Assembly (NCBI GenBank): GCA_049999805.1
Contig: JBNGIO010006317.1
Span: 491,687 to 520,898 of the forward strand
Reading direction: 5' to 3'
DNA: 29,212 nucleotides
Source: Folioceros fuciformis
Taxonomy: Eukaryota > Anthocerotophyta > Anthocerotopsida > Anthocerotales
The position numbers and the translations under genes were made by a program. The notes under the pieces were generated by a model. It worked only from the letters and a program-made list of their open reading frames with translations, was not told where the DNA came from and did not search any database. Below, piece by piece: positions 18,600 through 28,941 of the stretch. Every line of letters begins with the position of its first letter. Positions within the stretch are counted from its first letter, which is position 1.

Positions 18600-20609
18600 A
18601 CGCCTACAACCGTCCATGGTGGTTACACCTTGCCATCTACATGATGTCAAAGTACTCGTTCTTGATCGAACTGTCCTGACTGTCAGTTCGGCGGCCGATT
18701 CAGTGGGATAGACTCCGACATGCTGGATACTCTGAAAACTCGACTCCGCTGTAACTTTTCTCTAGTCCGCCTAATTTGGTCGGTCTCCGGAAAATAACTC
18801 CAGTGTATTATCAAAGTAGAGCTCTGATAGGTATTTTGGGGCTGACTGTGCCAAACCACTTTGTGAGTTGCAGAGGGCCATATCACAAAATATGTTCCAC
18901 GTGAAGTTGTTCAAATCTTATTGCAATCTCCTCAAGTCCATCTTAGTGGGCGCCAATGGGGAAAGGATGGTTTGACCATCTTTTTCTCTTTTGATGATCA
19001 TCTTCTCCCCACACATCTTGCGTATCTTCCCAAGAATATGTTCTTGTGAATCTTAGGAACAACATAATGATCCTTGTGATTGTTAGCATCTTGAACAATA
19101 ACCTCATGTTGGTGTGTATTAACACGAATTAGCTCTTGTCCAAGGGTGCATCGAGTGAACATTGGTGCGCACAAGTGCACACCACCAACCCATTGGCATG
19201 CCCAAGTGTGTGTCACGATACCACTGGTGAGTGTAAGTGTAGTGTGGAAGATCACTGGCAAGCGCAAATGTGTGCCATGAGTCCAGTAATGCATGCAACT
19301 ACTGCTAGGAGTCTACTAGCACATGCAAGTACATACCCAAGATCCTTTCAATGTGCACTAATGACCTCAAAGAACCCATTAGCAGAACCCTTGAAACCAA
19401 CAAGTGCATGCAAGCTCACCTTGGAAGTTAGCTTGGAAGTCAGCTGATACGAGAACAACCAAGAATTCTTGTAGCCATTGTCTAGATCAACATGTTTGGT
19501 TCCACCAAGAATATTGTCCTTAACATTGAGATAGTGATTGTAAATTCAGCCGCAAGTAGCTACCAAAGAATTGCAAGCAATATCATATAAAGTTTGATTC
19601 TACATTGACCTTAGGGTGCAGAAAGCAAATGTTAGCCAAGGTTCAAGATTTAAGGGATGGCTGGCATGCTTGGCTTTAGGCTAAGTCTCTTCTTCATGCA
19701 TCAAATTATTATTGTTGCCACATACAAGATAAAGCTAGCATAACTAATGCCTTAAGGATTTTTGCAAGTCTATGGACAAATATGTTCTTATCATTTTGTG
19801 GGCTTGATTTTGTGTTCTCGATGACCATAGAGTAGGGTTTTTCGTGTTTAGGGAGAGCCCTTATACATAATGTCCCTCACCTTTTGAGTAGCACATGGAA
19901 GTAATGGCAAATTCCTAGGTTGTTTCCAACTACTGTAGTAATTGGTAAGAGTTAACCTTGTAGACATGGCTTTTGCTACCACCAACTTCATAGTTGGAGG
20001 AAGATAAGTTATGTATTTTCCCCTAAACCCTCACGTGTTCAGCATCAACCAAAGATCTTTGGTCATCCCACATTCTAAGCCCATCAAACCAATGTGCCAC
20101 TTTCAATGTTTGCTTCAATAGCCCTATTTTGGTTTCTTTAAAATAGGAAGTTTTACTACATGAAGTTCATACAAATATACAATATTTTTTTATTTTTTAT
20201 TTGCTCTACGAAACTTATTTGACAATGAGAAGTACTATTAATGTAAGAAGATGTTTAAATACGTATATATAAATAAAATCTAGATAATTTATATTTCTTA
20301 GATAATTTCAAATCGAATATCCTTGTGTGTTTAAAGAATATATTAATGTATATATATATGTAGAGCATAAAACTTTAATTGTCCTAAAAAAATATTCTTA
20401 ACATGTAGAGCTGCATGATTCTATTACATTTAGTAAAATGAAAACAAACATTTGGGTACATAAGTCATAATCAAACTCAATGTTTCAATATTTTTAGAGA
20501 CTAAAGCTTTATTTCACTTGTATGGAAATCTCAAGGCTTAATAGATACTCGACCACGATTACTTGCTGTTCTCACAATCTCATAGCCAAGCATTGATCAA
20601 GAGATGTTG
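18600..20609. other. Two kilobases without a recognisable gene
   Basis: GC content falls along the stretch and becomes very AT-rich after 20130. A minus-strand frame at about 19740-20100 (VAHWFDGLRMWDDQRS and onward) looks slightly protein-like but has several stops and no family match. At 19150-19350 words such as CAAGTGTG, GCATGC and CACTGG recur loosely. Nothing firm can be assigned. Confidence 0.5.
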
Positions 20610-21092
20610 CTAAAATTGATATCCTTCGAATGGAGTTGGAAGGAAAGTAGGAGACCCAAAAGCAATGAAGTTGTAATCCGAGTACTTGATAAAACAACCT
20701 TCTTCCAATATGACAAATCCTCCTACTTGAAAAAGACAAGATGACATTGTTAGACTCACTGCTTTCTGAAAATAAAGAGAACAGTCTTCTGCATGGTTTA
20801 TAGTAGAAGGTTTATCTGAGATGCAGTGAGCTAGAGACCATAATATTGGTTCGATTGAACTGGTGGTCTCTAATGTGATAAGCTTTGTTTCTCTTTGTGG
20901 AAACAACTCAACAGCGCCAGTAATTGATGCTTCAGTGACCCGAAATACCTCGCTGTGGTGACTGAAAACGAAGAGTGGATTGATAATACCATCACAATCT
21001 GGAGTGTTTAGTAAAGGGAATTCTAAAAACCCATAAGCGTTTTGAAAAATACTAGCCATCCAGAAAATTAATTCCAGTATTCTGGATTTCAT
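20610..21092 (-). CDS. DUF26/Gnk2-like small secreted protein (160 aa)
   Basis: An uninterrupted frame from ATG 21092. Residues 1-21 form a plausible signal peptide (ILELIFWMASIF). The C-terminal half has the layout of a Gnk2 (DUF26) domain: WSLAHC at 85-90, EDCSLYFQKAV at 102-112, a Cys at 119, GGFVILEEGCFIKYSDYNF at 124-142. The Cys pattern is C33, C90, C104, C119, C133. The usual C-X2-C partner at position 107 is Tyr, so one conserved disulfide Cys is missing, and the C90-C104 spacing is longer than usual. Single-domain relatives such as ginkbilobin are secreted mannose-binding antifungal proteins; whether this one binds sugar is unknown. The gene is divergent from the GRAS gene, with about 0.7 kb between start codons. 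It has no introns. It could be a recent pseudogene, but the frame is intact. Confidence 0.6.
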   Translation of the reverse strand: MKSRILELIFWMASIFQNAYGFLEFPLLNTPDCDGIINPLFVFSHHSEVFRVTEASITGAVELFPQRETKLITLETTSSIEPILWSLAHCISDKPSTINHAEDCSLYFQKAVSLTMSSCLFQVGGFVILEEGCFIKYSDYNFIAFGSPTFLPTPFEGYQF

Positions 21093-21681
21093 ACTTAGGG
21101 ATCGATAATGTGTATCATCCTAAGTACATATATGTATATATACATGTGAAAGTAATATAAAATTCTTCTTTATGACTTGATAAAGTATATCTTGTCCAAA
21201 AGTATATGCAGCGGTATAATCCATATTCTTGTCTCTTAATATCTGCTAGAGTTATTCCAGATTTAAATTAAATAATAATAAAAACTTGCGAAAAAAGAAA
21301 GTAACGTTTCAGAAGAATTTACTAAACGGAAGCTGTAGTAATGACGTTGGGTGCAGTACAGAAGTCCGGAGTTTGACTTGTGCACGCAAGGCCACCTGAT
21401 GAGGATTGGTCGCTATGGTGGAAAGATGATGTGCACCGATTGGTGGATGTTTTTTCATGCTCGCTCTAAAGTCATGGTGTTGTGATCCACGCTGTAAAGT
21501 CACTTGGTGTGGCTTGATCTCCACGTACTGTGTGGGGTAATATGGGTTCCGTTTCTTGCGCCGCACGGGAGATGTCCAGGGTCGAGCATCGATACTTGAA
21601 TCTTCGTTGCCTTGGACTGCTGACCAGTGGTGGCGGTTGACGCATGAAGTGTGGGTGGACTCCGTAAAGCTCCTGGAGGTG
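21093..21681. promoter_or_regulatory. Shared upstream region of the divergent DUF26-like and GRAS genes
   Basis: TATATATA at 21135-21142 lies 43 bp ahead of the minus-strand start and could be its TATA box. The half nearer the GRAS gene (from about 21340) is GC-richer and repeats CACTTGGTG/TTGACTTG-like and GTGGATC words; its promoter and leader must be here. Start sites are not visible. Confidence 0.35.
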
Positions 21682-21732
21682 ATGATGAGCGGACGGATGC
21701 GTGTGAGGCGGTCGAGGAGGAGCAGACCATGA
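21682..21732 (+). other. Upstream ORF 1 of the GRAS gene (16 aa)
   Basis: ATG 21682 opens MMSGRMRVRRSRRSRP with a stop at 21730-21732. It is very arginine-rich. It matters only if the transcript starts upstream of it. Its stop overlaps the start of the next upstream ORF (ATGA). Confidence 0.35.
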
Positions 21733-21779
21733 AGCGGAGTTGCGAAGAAAACCGAGGGTTTTCACGATTGACTGTCTGA
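21729..21779 (+). other. Upstream ORF 2 of the GRAS gene (16 aa)
   Basis: ATG 21729 in a good context (GACC-ATG-A) encodes MKRSCEENRGFSRLTV and stops 27 bases before the GRAS start, which could reduce its translation. Confidence 0.4.
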
Positions 21780-21806
21780 GATTGAGAGACCAGGGCAGGT
21801 GATCAC

Positions 21807-23684
21807 ATGATGCCGGAGCGCCCGTCGCTCACAGCGCAGCTGCAGCTGGCGTTGCAGCGGGCTTTGAGCAATAGTGGATCCGGGCTTGGGAACGGGAACG
21901 GGAATGGGAATGGCGATGGGAGTGGCGGCAGTAGCAGGAGTGGGAGTGGCCACGGCTCGGAGAGCAGGTTGCATGAGAACGGGGCGAGGAGTGTGGGAGC
22001 GTCTTCCTCGGACGCGGGGTCTCCTTCCCCTTCGCACTCCGGGAGCGCGGAGCCTTTGTGGCTGGAGGATCGGAGCTACGAGCACGAGCAGCGGCGGCAG
22101 AATCTGGCGTACTTGGAGCACATGCTGACGGACGGGGCTGGTTTGAAGGACCCAGATGAGATGGAGGTCACGGGCCTGCTGGCGTACCAGGTAATGCACA
22201 GCGAGTTTGCGGATATGATCGGGGATGTGGCCACACGACTCGGTATTTCTGACAGTGATTCTCCCTCTTCTGTGCGGGCCTCGTCTGGGGACGGGATTGT
22301 GGACGATTGGATCTCGTCCGTGCTCAATGCTTCTTTGCCTCAGACGCCGAATGACTGCGGGCCTGTCCTGCCGTCTCCTTCCTCCCCTCTCCTTCTCCAA
22401 GCTGACCCCTTCCCGATTTCGGTGCCAGAGTACGGCCACCGTGCAGGAGACGGCCAGGATGATGCGGCGCGTGCCGGGACGGTGCCTGATGCCTCTTCTC
22501 AGGATTTAGGGTTTGACGATGTCAAGTTCGTGGTGATGGAGTGTGCCAAGGCTGTGCTTGAGGACGATGTGCCCGTTGCCACCAGGCTGGCGAGTTATGT
22601 GCGGGAGTTTGCAACTCCTCATGGCTCCAGCCTGCAGAGACTAACGCATTACGTCATAGATGCGCTGTTGGCTAAGCTGTATGGCACAGGAGCGGATTTG
22701 TATACTGCCCTGAGCAACGGGCAGCTGGTGGTGCATCCCTCTCCAAAATTTCATGAGCTCATGTCCACCAGACACCCCAAGGCTCGATTGGGGTACCAGT
22801 TTGCTTACAATGTTTTTCTGGATGCGTTTGAAGGAGCAGACAGTGTACATATCATTGACTATGGAATCATGGCCGGGGGCCAGTGGCCTGGCTTGCTGCA
22901 GGCTCTTGCTAAACGTCCTGGAGGACCTCCGAAGGTGCGGATTACGGGTATAGAGTTGCCGCACCCTGGCTTGAACCCTGATGAGAAGGTCAAGGAAACT
23001 GGACGATTCCTCTGTCAGGTTGCAGCCAGTCTCGGGATCAATTTCCAGTTCAAGGGGTTTGCGGATAAGTGGGAGAGTGTGCAGATTTCTTCTCTAGGTA
23101 TCCGGGGGGATGAAGTGCTTGCTGTGTGCTGCATGTATCGGCTGCGGAATCTGCTCGATGAGAGTGTGGTGGCGTCCAATCCCCGGAAGACTGTGCTGGA
23201 AAGGATTTCCAGAATGAAGCCCAAGGTATTCGTGACAGGAATCATGAATGCTCCGTTGAACTCGCCTTTACTGATGGCCAGGATCCCTGAAGTTTTTTCG
23301 CATGGAGCGGCCTACTTTGACTTTCTGGAGACTTCCATGTCTAACCTTCCCGCAGAACGACTGTATTTGGAGCAAGAGCTGTTGGGCCGTTTCGTTCTGA
23401 ATGTTATTGCCTGTGAGGGGTTGGCAAGAATGGAGCGGTGTGAGACGTATTATCAGTGGCACAGGCGACTGGTGAATGCTGGTCTACAATGTGTACCAAT
23501 GAAGCAGAGTTGGTTTGACATGAGCAATGAGATATTGCGAGACTACGATAGGAACTGGACAGTTGGTGAGGATCGTGGGTGGACGCTTCTTGCCTGGAAG
23601 CGCAATGTTATGCAGGCTTATTCTGTCTGGGAACCATTGGCACTACCCACTGCAGGTAAGATAAGTTTCCGGAACTTGAAGTGA
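21807..23684 (+). CDS. GRAS transcription factor, LISCL (SCL9/SCL14-like) type, 625 aa
   Basis: Nuclear transcriptional regulator. The N-terminal 240 residues are low-complexity (Gly/Asn/Ser repeats at 25-50) with acidic and Ser/Pro parts, as expected for the activating region. The GRAS domain spans about 238-610. It has LHRI (KFVVMECAKAV, 240-250), VHIID at 347-351 with DYGIMAGGQWPGL, RPGGPPKVRITGIELPHPG at 370-388 (a LISCL hallmark), DEVLAVCCMYRLRNLLDE at 435-452, the PFYRE region (FVTGIMNAPLNSP; LGRFVLNVIACEG near 526-538) and SAW (ETYYQW; WTLLAWKR; terminal W608). LISCL members include stress/detoxification regulators that work with TGA factors; the target here is unknown. It is intronless as read. 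ATG 21807 is followed at once by a second ATG. A strong splice donor (GCAG-GTAAGA) at 23656 near the end of the frame is odd, because the last 15 codons (PTAG onward) are not family sequence. Confidence 0.96.
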   Translation: MMPERPSLTAQLQLALQRALSNSGSGLGNGNGNGNGDGSGGSSRSGSGHGSESRLHENGARSVGASSSDAGSPSPSHSGSAEPLWLEDRSYEHEQRRQNLAYLEHMLTDGAGLKDPDEMEVTGLLAYQVMHSEFADMIGDVATRLGISDSDSPSSVRASSGDGIVDDWISSVLNASLPQTPNDCGPVLPSPSSPLLLQADPFPISVPEYGHRAGDGQDDAARAGTVPDASSQDLGFDDVKFVVMECAKAVLEDDVPVATRLASYVREFATPHGSSLQRLTHYVIDALLAKLYGTGADLYTALSNGQLVVHPSPKFHELMSTRHPKARLGYQFAYNVFLDAFEGADSVHIIDYGIMAGGQWPGLLQALAKRPGGPPKVRITGIELPHPGLNPDEKVKETGRFLCQVAASLGINFQFKGFADKWESVQISSLGIRGDEVLAVCCMYRLRNLLDESVVASNPRKTVLERISRMKPKVFVTGIMNAPLNSPLLMARIPEVFSHGAAYFDFLETSMSNLPAERLYLEQELLGRFVLNVIACEGLARMERCETYYQWHRRLVNAGLQCVPMKQSWFDMSNEILRDYDRNWTVGEDRGWTLLAWKRNVMQAYSVWEPLALPTAGKISFRNLK

Positions 23685-24290
23685 AGGTTCTCTTGACTAA
23701 GATCTTAAGGCATGGAGATCTGGATGGAAAGACAGGCTTAATGGCGAATGCTGCTCCACAATGTGTACCGATGAAGCAGAGTTGGTTTGACATGAGCCGT
23801 GAGCTATTGCGTGACTACGATATGAACTGGACAGTTGGTGAGGATCTTGAGTGGACGCTTCTTGCGTGGAAGCCCACTGTTATGCCGGCTTATTCGGTCT
23901 GGGAAACAGTGGCCCTACCAACTGCAGGTAAGATAAAGTTTCCTGAACTTGAAGTGAAGGGTTCTCTTGACTGAGATCTTAAGGCATGGAGATCTGGATG
24001 GAGAGAAAGGCTTACTGGCGAATGCTGGTCTGCAATGTGCACCAATGAAGCAGATTTGGGTTGACATGAGCAATGAGCTATTGCGTGACTACGATAGGAA
24101 GTGGACAGTTGGTGAGGGTCGTGGGTGGACGCTTCTTGCGTGGAAGCGCACTGTTATGCTGGCTTACCCGGTCTGGAAACCAGTGGCACAACCAACTGCA
24201 GGTAAGAAAAAGTTTCCGGAATTTGAAGTGAAGGTTCTCTTGACTGAGATCTTAAGGAATGGAAATCTGGATAGAAAGGAAGGCTTTCTT
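23461..24290 (+). repeat. Tandem triplication of the GRAS 3' end (units of about 272-274 bp)
   Basis: The segment coding NAGLQCVPMKQSWFDMSN to beyond the GRAS stop occurs three times, with AATGCTG starts at 23475, 23747 and 24021. Each unit holds TGAAGCAGA, TTGCG(A/T)GACTACGAT, GGACAGTTGGTGAGG, GTGGACGCTTCTTGC, CCAACTGCAGGTAAGA (or close) and TTGACTGAGATCTTAAGG. The first unit is the real SAW end of the gene. The unit lengths (272 and 274) are not multiples of three. Confidence 0.95.
23747..23974 (+). pseudogene. Second copy of the SAW-encoding segment
   Basis: Open across the unit: NAAPQCVPMKQSWFDMSREL, then YDMNWTVGEDLEWTLLAWK, AYSVWETVALPTAGK, ending at a TGA that follows an extra G. It has only the last 60-odd residues of a GRAS protein, so it cannot be a free-standing factor. 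It is in a different frame from the GRAS gene. Confidence 0.85.
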
Positions 24291-24521
24291 GTTTTCCTAC
24301 ATGGAAATGCAGATGGAAAAGGCTGTCGTGTTTTCCTGCGTGGAAATAGAGAAGGGATATGGTCAGCAGTAGCATCTGTACATACTTCTTTGCTTTTCAT
24401 GCTGGGTGGCCAATTTTCTGCCTGGGCTCATCACCATCCAGATAGCTCAACTGCTACTACACCTGCTGCTGAATGGATGCACGTCAGCGGCACTGGATCA
24501 CAAAGTTACCTCTCAGGATGA
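24021..24521 (+). pseudogene. Third copy of the SAW-encoding segment
   Basis: Open: NAGLQCAPMKQIWVDMSNEL, YDRKWTVGEGRGWTLLAWKR, AYPVWKPVAQPTAGK. The open frame runs past the unit end (about 24290) through unrelated sequence to 24521. It differs from copy two at scattered sites, including the Trp to Val change in the W-F-D-M motif. Confidence 0.8.
24261..24345 (+). repeat. 39-bp direct repeat after the third SAW copy
   Basis: GGAAATCTGGATAGAAAGG leading to AGGCTTTCTTGTTTTCCTAC, then GGAAATGCAGATGGAAAAGG leading to CTGTCGTGTTTTCCTGCG; AGGCT recurs at 24281 and 24320. Confidence 0.8.
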
Positions 24522-26229
24522 CTGGGGGTTTGTGATTGACCTGCAGAGTTGTGGTATGCAGTGTAAGCGGATCCATCTATTGACCGGATGTTGCCGTGGT
24601 TAATTGTGATGTGAGAGCTTGTCGTCGGCGCCCTCAGGCAAATGGTCCTTCATCTTTGACGCCCTCGATTCAATGGCACTAGCTTCTCATTTCGTAAGCG
24701 TTGTTTCGGCGCTCTGGACTTTTGTTGTGGCTTGGACGTGATATTTTGGCATTCGACGTGTACATAGAAGGGTTCACTCCGATTTGTAGGGAACTTGCAT
24801 TTTGCACCTTGTCTACAGAGCCAGTTATAAGATTGTTTGGAGAGTCATCAAAGCCTCCGACGTGGATGCCAAGCTCTAGGCTTCGCCCTCTTGCTGCAGT
24901 CACCGAGAGCTCGAGTATGCCGTCAGTCGCAAAAGAGCACGTCCAAAAGTTGCGACTGACATCACAAGTGTACAAAAAATCACCTATCGTCTGCACACTC
25001 CGTACTGTATTCAGATCGTCACCCAGACTGCTTTGGCCCTTCTTGGATGAGGTGATTGCTGGCCAGTGATGTCCGCGAGAGGGTAGGCATTGGCACATGC
25101 ACGGTGAGCTCTTAATTTGGACCCACAAGGCTCTCTTTCCTCGCTGCCCATAGCAAGTTCCATAGAGACCGCTCCCCGAACATTGCGCCTAGACTTTGGG
25201 GTGCCGAGACGCCGCACATCGTGTCTTTCAATCCTGTGGCCAGTGGGAGAGATCATTTCTATCGACAGAGAGAGTCTGGAACTTTTGAGAGAACTCATCC
25301 GACAAGCCTCAGGTCTGCGACGTGGGCAAAACTTTTCAATTTCAATTACAGGTGAAACCTTCTCATGCTGATCTGAAGCATGTGTTGAGGTGCAAGAGGT
25401 TTATTACCCAAGTCCTAATCTGATGAGGGATAGCGCAAAATGATTGTCAGGATTTGTGGCCATTTCAGGTTAATCTTGCTAACGGGTGAGTTGATCCTTC
25501 AATCGCCCCAAGAACAAGTCCATCATCACACTCATACCCTTAGGCGGATTGCTTGCTTCCAAAGTTCTGGCTCCATGTTTCCAAACACGAGTCGTGTGTT
25601 GGAGACACGATGTCGTGTCACACAACCCCGTGAAACCGAGCAGGTTCACCAGCAGTGCTGACACCCCTGCGCGACTGTCATAGCACTTGCCATAGGATTC
25701 AAAGTTTCACGGTCTTCCATGGTTGCTGCTGTTCACATTCCGTGAAATGCTGTCTGACAGGGTGAGCAGCCTTTTGTTTGTCAGGGGGCCGATCAAAATG
25801 GGTGAAATCAGGAGTGTGTTAGGTTTGGAGCATAATGAACCACCTCCCTCTCAGAACCCGTGGAAAGTGAGGCTTCACATCCACCCCTCACAAACAGAGG
25901 CGGAACGATAAAACGTGCTTTCGAGACACTGGCTTGCGCGTGGATTCCAGTCCCTTGAAGAGCGTCCTTGAGTGCGTGAAGCTCGTTTCCTCACACATAG
26001 ACCACCTTCATCAGATGCGTGCAACTACTTCCAAGTTGCTGAGCACCTGGCTTTACACAAACCCGGCACCCAAATTAAAGTCGACAACCTTTCTCAGCCC
26101 ATGGACTGGATAAACCTAGATTCCATCCCGGGGTGCCGACGGCGGCGGCGTATTCAGTGAACCTAGGATCCAGACCTAGTTAGCTGCCGTCGCAGCCATT
26201 GCTTCTGGACAAGTCAACAAGCTGCGGTC
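24522..26229. other. 1.7 kb without a recognisable gene
   Basis: The longest frames (minus 24679-25128, plus 24701-25069, plus 25117-25371) overlap one another on both strands and show no known motif, membrane segment or consistent composition. No repeats are evident. Exons of an unrecognised gene cannot be excluded. Confidence 0.5.
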
Positions 26230-26748
26230 ATGGAAGGAGTCCTAGATCACTCTGACGATCACAGTAACAACAGCGAGGAGCTCACATTTTTACTCCAACC
26301 CGACCCCTCGACCTCGGAGCCTGGATCTGACAGTGTCTGCAAGACCAGTCCGAAAATTCATCATTTAGGATACGATTTTCCATCCCTTCGCTGAGGAATG
26401 GGAAGTGAACGTGCCCCACCTCTTGCTCATGGATTCGACATCATCTGCAAGGCCAGCGTGAAACTACTGCAGGCTAGGGTTTTGACGCGTCACTGACTGA
26501 CGAGGTGTGTGTACAAAGATCGTGCCGATGGATTTGAGACCATTTGCAGGGCAAGCAGGAGTTTCACCTCTCCTGAAACAGAAGAATGGCAGGGCAAGCA
26601 GGATTTTCACCCTCTTGAAACAGACATTTCTTCCAACAGCATGTCCTGTGTTGGTCATCGCAAGCAGTTTGTTCATAATATTGTTGGAGGCAGAACGCAT
26701 CGTGTCACGCATACCCCAGGCCACGAGGACGAGCCGACAGGCCACTAA
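26230..26748 (+). pseudogene. Interrupted frame with a repeated GxxxxC[KR]xS motif
   Basis: ATG 26230 opens a 54-codon frame (MEGVLDHSDDHSNNSEELTF, acidic) that stops at TGA 26392-26394. The same frame continues with one more TGA (26494-26496) to a TAA/TAG-type end at 26748. Three similar motifs lie in it: GSDSVCKTSPK, GFDIICKASVK and GFETICRASRS, and further on GKQDFHPLET echoes SFTSPETEEW. This suggests a former repeat protein or chance minisatellite-like duplication. No family is recognised. Confidence 0.3.
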
Positions 26749-28444
26749 TCCGCCGCTCCCACGCATCGGCGGCAGCGCTTCCGCCGCATGATTGTGAAAT
26801 GATGGTATATTCCCGTCCTTCGCTAATGTGTAAACTAAGCTGAGAATTTTGTCATGTTTGGGGAACCTGAGATGGCTGTGAGCAGAAGCAGAGCGCCTGT
26901 CTGCGCGTCTGTGCATTTCATTCGGCGGTGCAACCTGGAGATCTGCACAGTGGAGTGCAGGAGCCATTCCGCAAACAACAAGGCTAGGGCAGCAGAAATG
27001 CGGATTCTGGCTGGTGGCGCACTTGCGCGCGGTGAATGCGGATTCCGTCTTGCCCTCCCACCGCCGTTGCCGACTCTCTCTTCTGTCTACAACACACCAG
27101 CGGCCCTCCAGGGCCGGGCAGGTCCGGTCAGGTCAGGAAAAGGTACGCGAGCCCGAGGAAATGAAAATGCATGTCACCAGCTTGTCTGTTTCTGGTAGCG
27201 ACTGCCTAGAGATTGGTGGCGACTGGCCGCAGCGAGGTGATGAGAGCTCGAGCAGGCGAGGCCGCTCCCCAAGGTTGGGGGGTTGGGAGGTGTTGTCACT
27301 TCTCGCTCTGGATCTGCGATAGGCAGAAGGGGCCGAAAGGAGAGGGGGAGCCAGAATCTGTGTGCTACAGGGGTATCACGACCTTGGAACTCCACAACCA
27401 TAGGCCTGCATAAACAAGTATCTGGCTCACGTCAGTGGGGCTGGCCCATGCGTGTCTGGAAACTTCCCTCTCCCTCACCTCGTCCGCTCGACTGGGCGGG
27501 ACTCCCTGGAATCAGGCTGTCATAGGGGGAGTATGGTGTGTGCAGCGCTGCCCGATGCGATGTTTTCACCAAGGGCCTGCCCGGCTCACCAATCATGGTC
27601 CTGGGGGCATGGGGCCTGGGGCCTGGAGTCCTGGACCACCCGTCCCTGTGTTTCCCTGTTTCCAGCACAGTCCTGTGACGATGTTTTTTCAGCTACAACA
27701 AAGATGCCATGCCACACGATGCAGCCCGAAAGACATGTACCTACCGCCAGTTTGGCGGTTGCAGTTGCAACCTTTTCAATGCCAGAAGACAGACAGCCAC
27801 AGTGGGAATCGAATGCCGCCATGGCCCAGCAGGCATGCCCTTGCCTTGGCAGTGCTACACTACGCTACGCTACATTTACACCTACATTTACATTTCCAGT
27901 ATGTATGGTGGTGGTGCTTTTACTCTTGTCGCTACTCGGGAGCTCTCCTACATTAGCTGTGGCGTCACAAGCAGCTCCCTGTGGCCCCCTGTACACATGT
28001 ACATGTTGACCGTGGCAAGGACGCAGCCTGCTTTTCTTCACCTAGCTGACAATGACACTGATTCTTAGAGACGTGGGCTTGAAACAAGCAAAGAAAGGTA
28101 TGGTCTCACCTAAAGGCCTTCCCCTTCCCGCATGTGGCTTGTGCCAGTTGGAAGTCACATTTTGCACACCCTCGCGGCCCCTTTCGGGCAGCTATCGTGG
28201 TCAGCATTCTAACCTCCCTTGTCACATTCCCAACCTTGTACTTTTATCACCCACCCACTCCCCCCTTTCATACCTTTCATCCCTCCCCCTCCTTTTACAT
28301 CATCCGTCCCTCGGACCCTCCGCTCCTTCTCTTCAACCCATGCCTCGAGCGGCTCCAGCCCATAACAGCACCACCATCTGCGTCCTCCACAAGGACATGA
28401 GCCACAACCCACAAAGACCCACAAAACACTTTCTTCCATCACCA

Positions 28445-28457
28445 CCCCCCCCCCCCC
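28445..28457. repeat. Run of 13 C
   Basis: Thirteen consecutive C followed by TCCCCCTC in a C/T-rich stretch. It is prone to length errors in sequencing. Confidence 0.95.
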
Positions 28458-28922
28458 TCCCCCTCTTTAAGCACAGCCAAATTTCCCTGGCCCTTGCTCT
28501 TGGCCTTCCTGGAATGTGGGAGTAGGTGCGAGTGGGCGTGCTAGCGGGAGGGGGAGGGAGAAGGCGAAGAATATTCCCGTCCCAACTGCCACAGCCTACA
28601 GGCGTGGAGCCATCCACGTTACGTTGGCGATGCCCCGTGTGGGCCACCGGGCCGGAAAGGAAAGGAAAGGCGAGGAGGGAAGGAGAGGCACGGTGCATCA
28701 GTCCCAGCTCCAGCTACAGCTCGTGCTCTCGCTGCGGCACTGCAGCTGATGTCTTCTCCCGGGCCACCGGAGCACCTGTCTCGTCCATGGCAACGGCAGG
28801 GCCTGAAAGCGAGGCGACCCCACGCGTCCCTCTAACCCAACTCCAACTCACCACCGTAATCGCGTCCGTGAAGCGAGAACGACACCTCCCACTTGCCGCC
28901 CACTCCCGGGCTCCAATAAGCA

Positions 28923-28941
28923 GGCCAGCCAGCCAGCCAGC
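28923..28941. repeat. CCAG tetranucleotide microsatellite
   Basis: Four to five GCCA/CCAG units in tandem. Confidence 0.9.

Noticed and set aside
19740-20100. Minus-strand protein-like text around WFDGLRMWDDQRS
   Set aside because: Stop density in the frame is near random expectation and no family is recognised, so it is only mentioned in the description of the empty stretch.
21762-22439. Minus-strand frame of 225 codons opposite the GRAS gene
   Set aside because: It is the antisense shadow of the GC-rich, low-complexity N-terminus of the GRAS gene and has no motif of its own.
24679-25128. Minus-strand frame of 149 codons
   Set aside because: No recognisable motif, no signal or membrane segment, and an overlapping frame on the other strand; no support beyond length.
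26854-28525. Several plus-strand frames of 100-185 codons in the right part
   Set aside because: They overlap each other in different frames, have skewed composition and no known domain; they look like chance frames in GC- and C-rich DNA.
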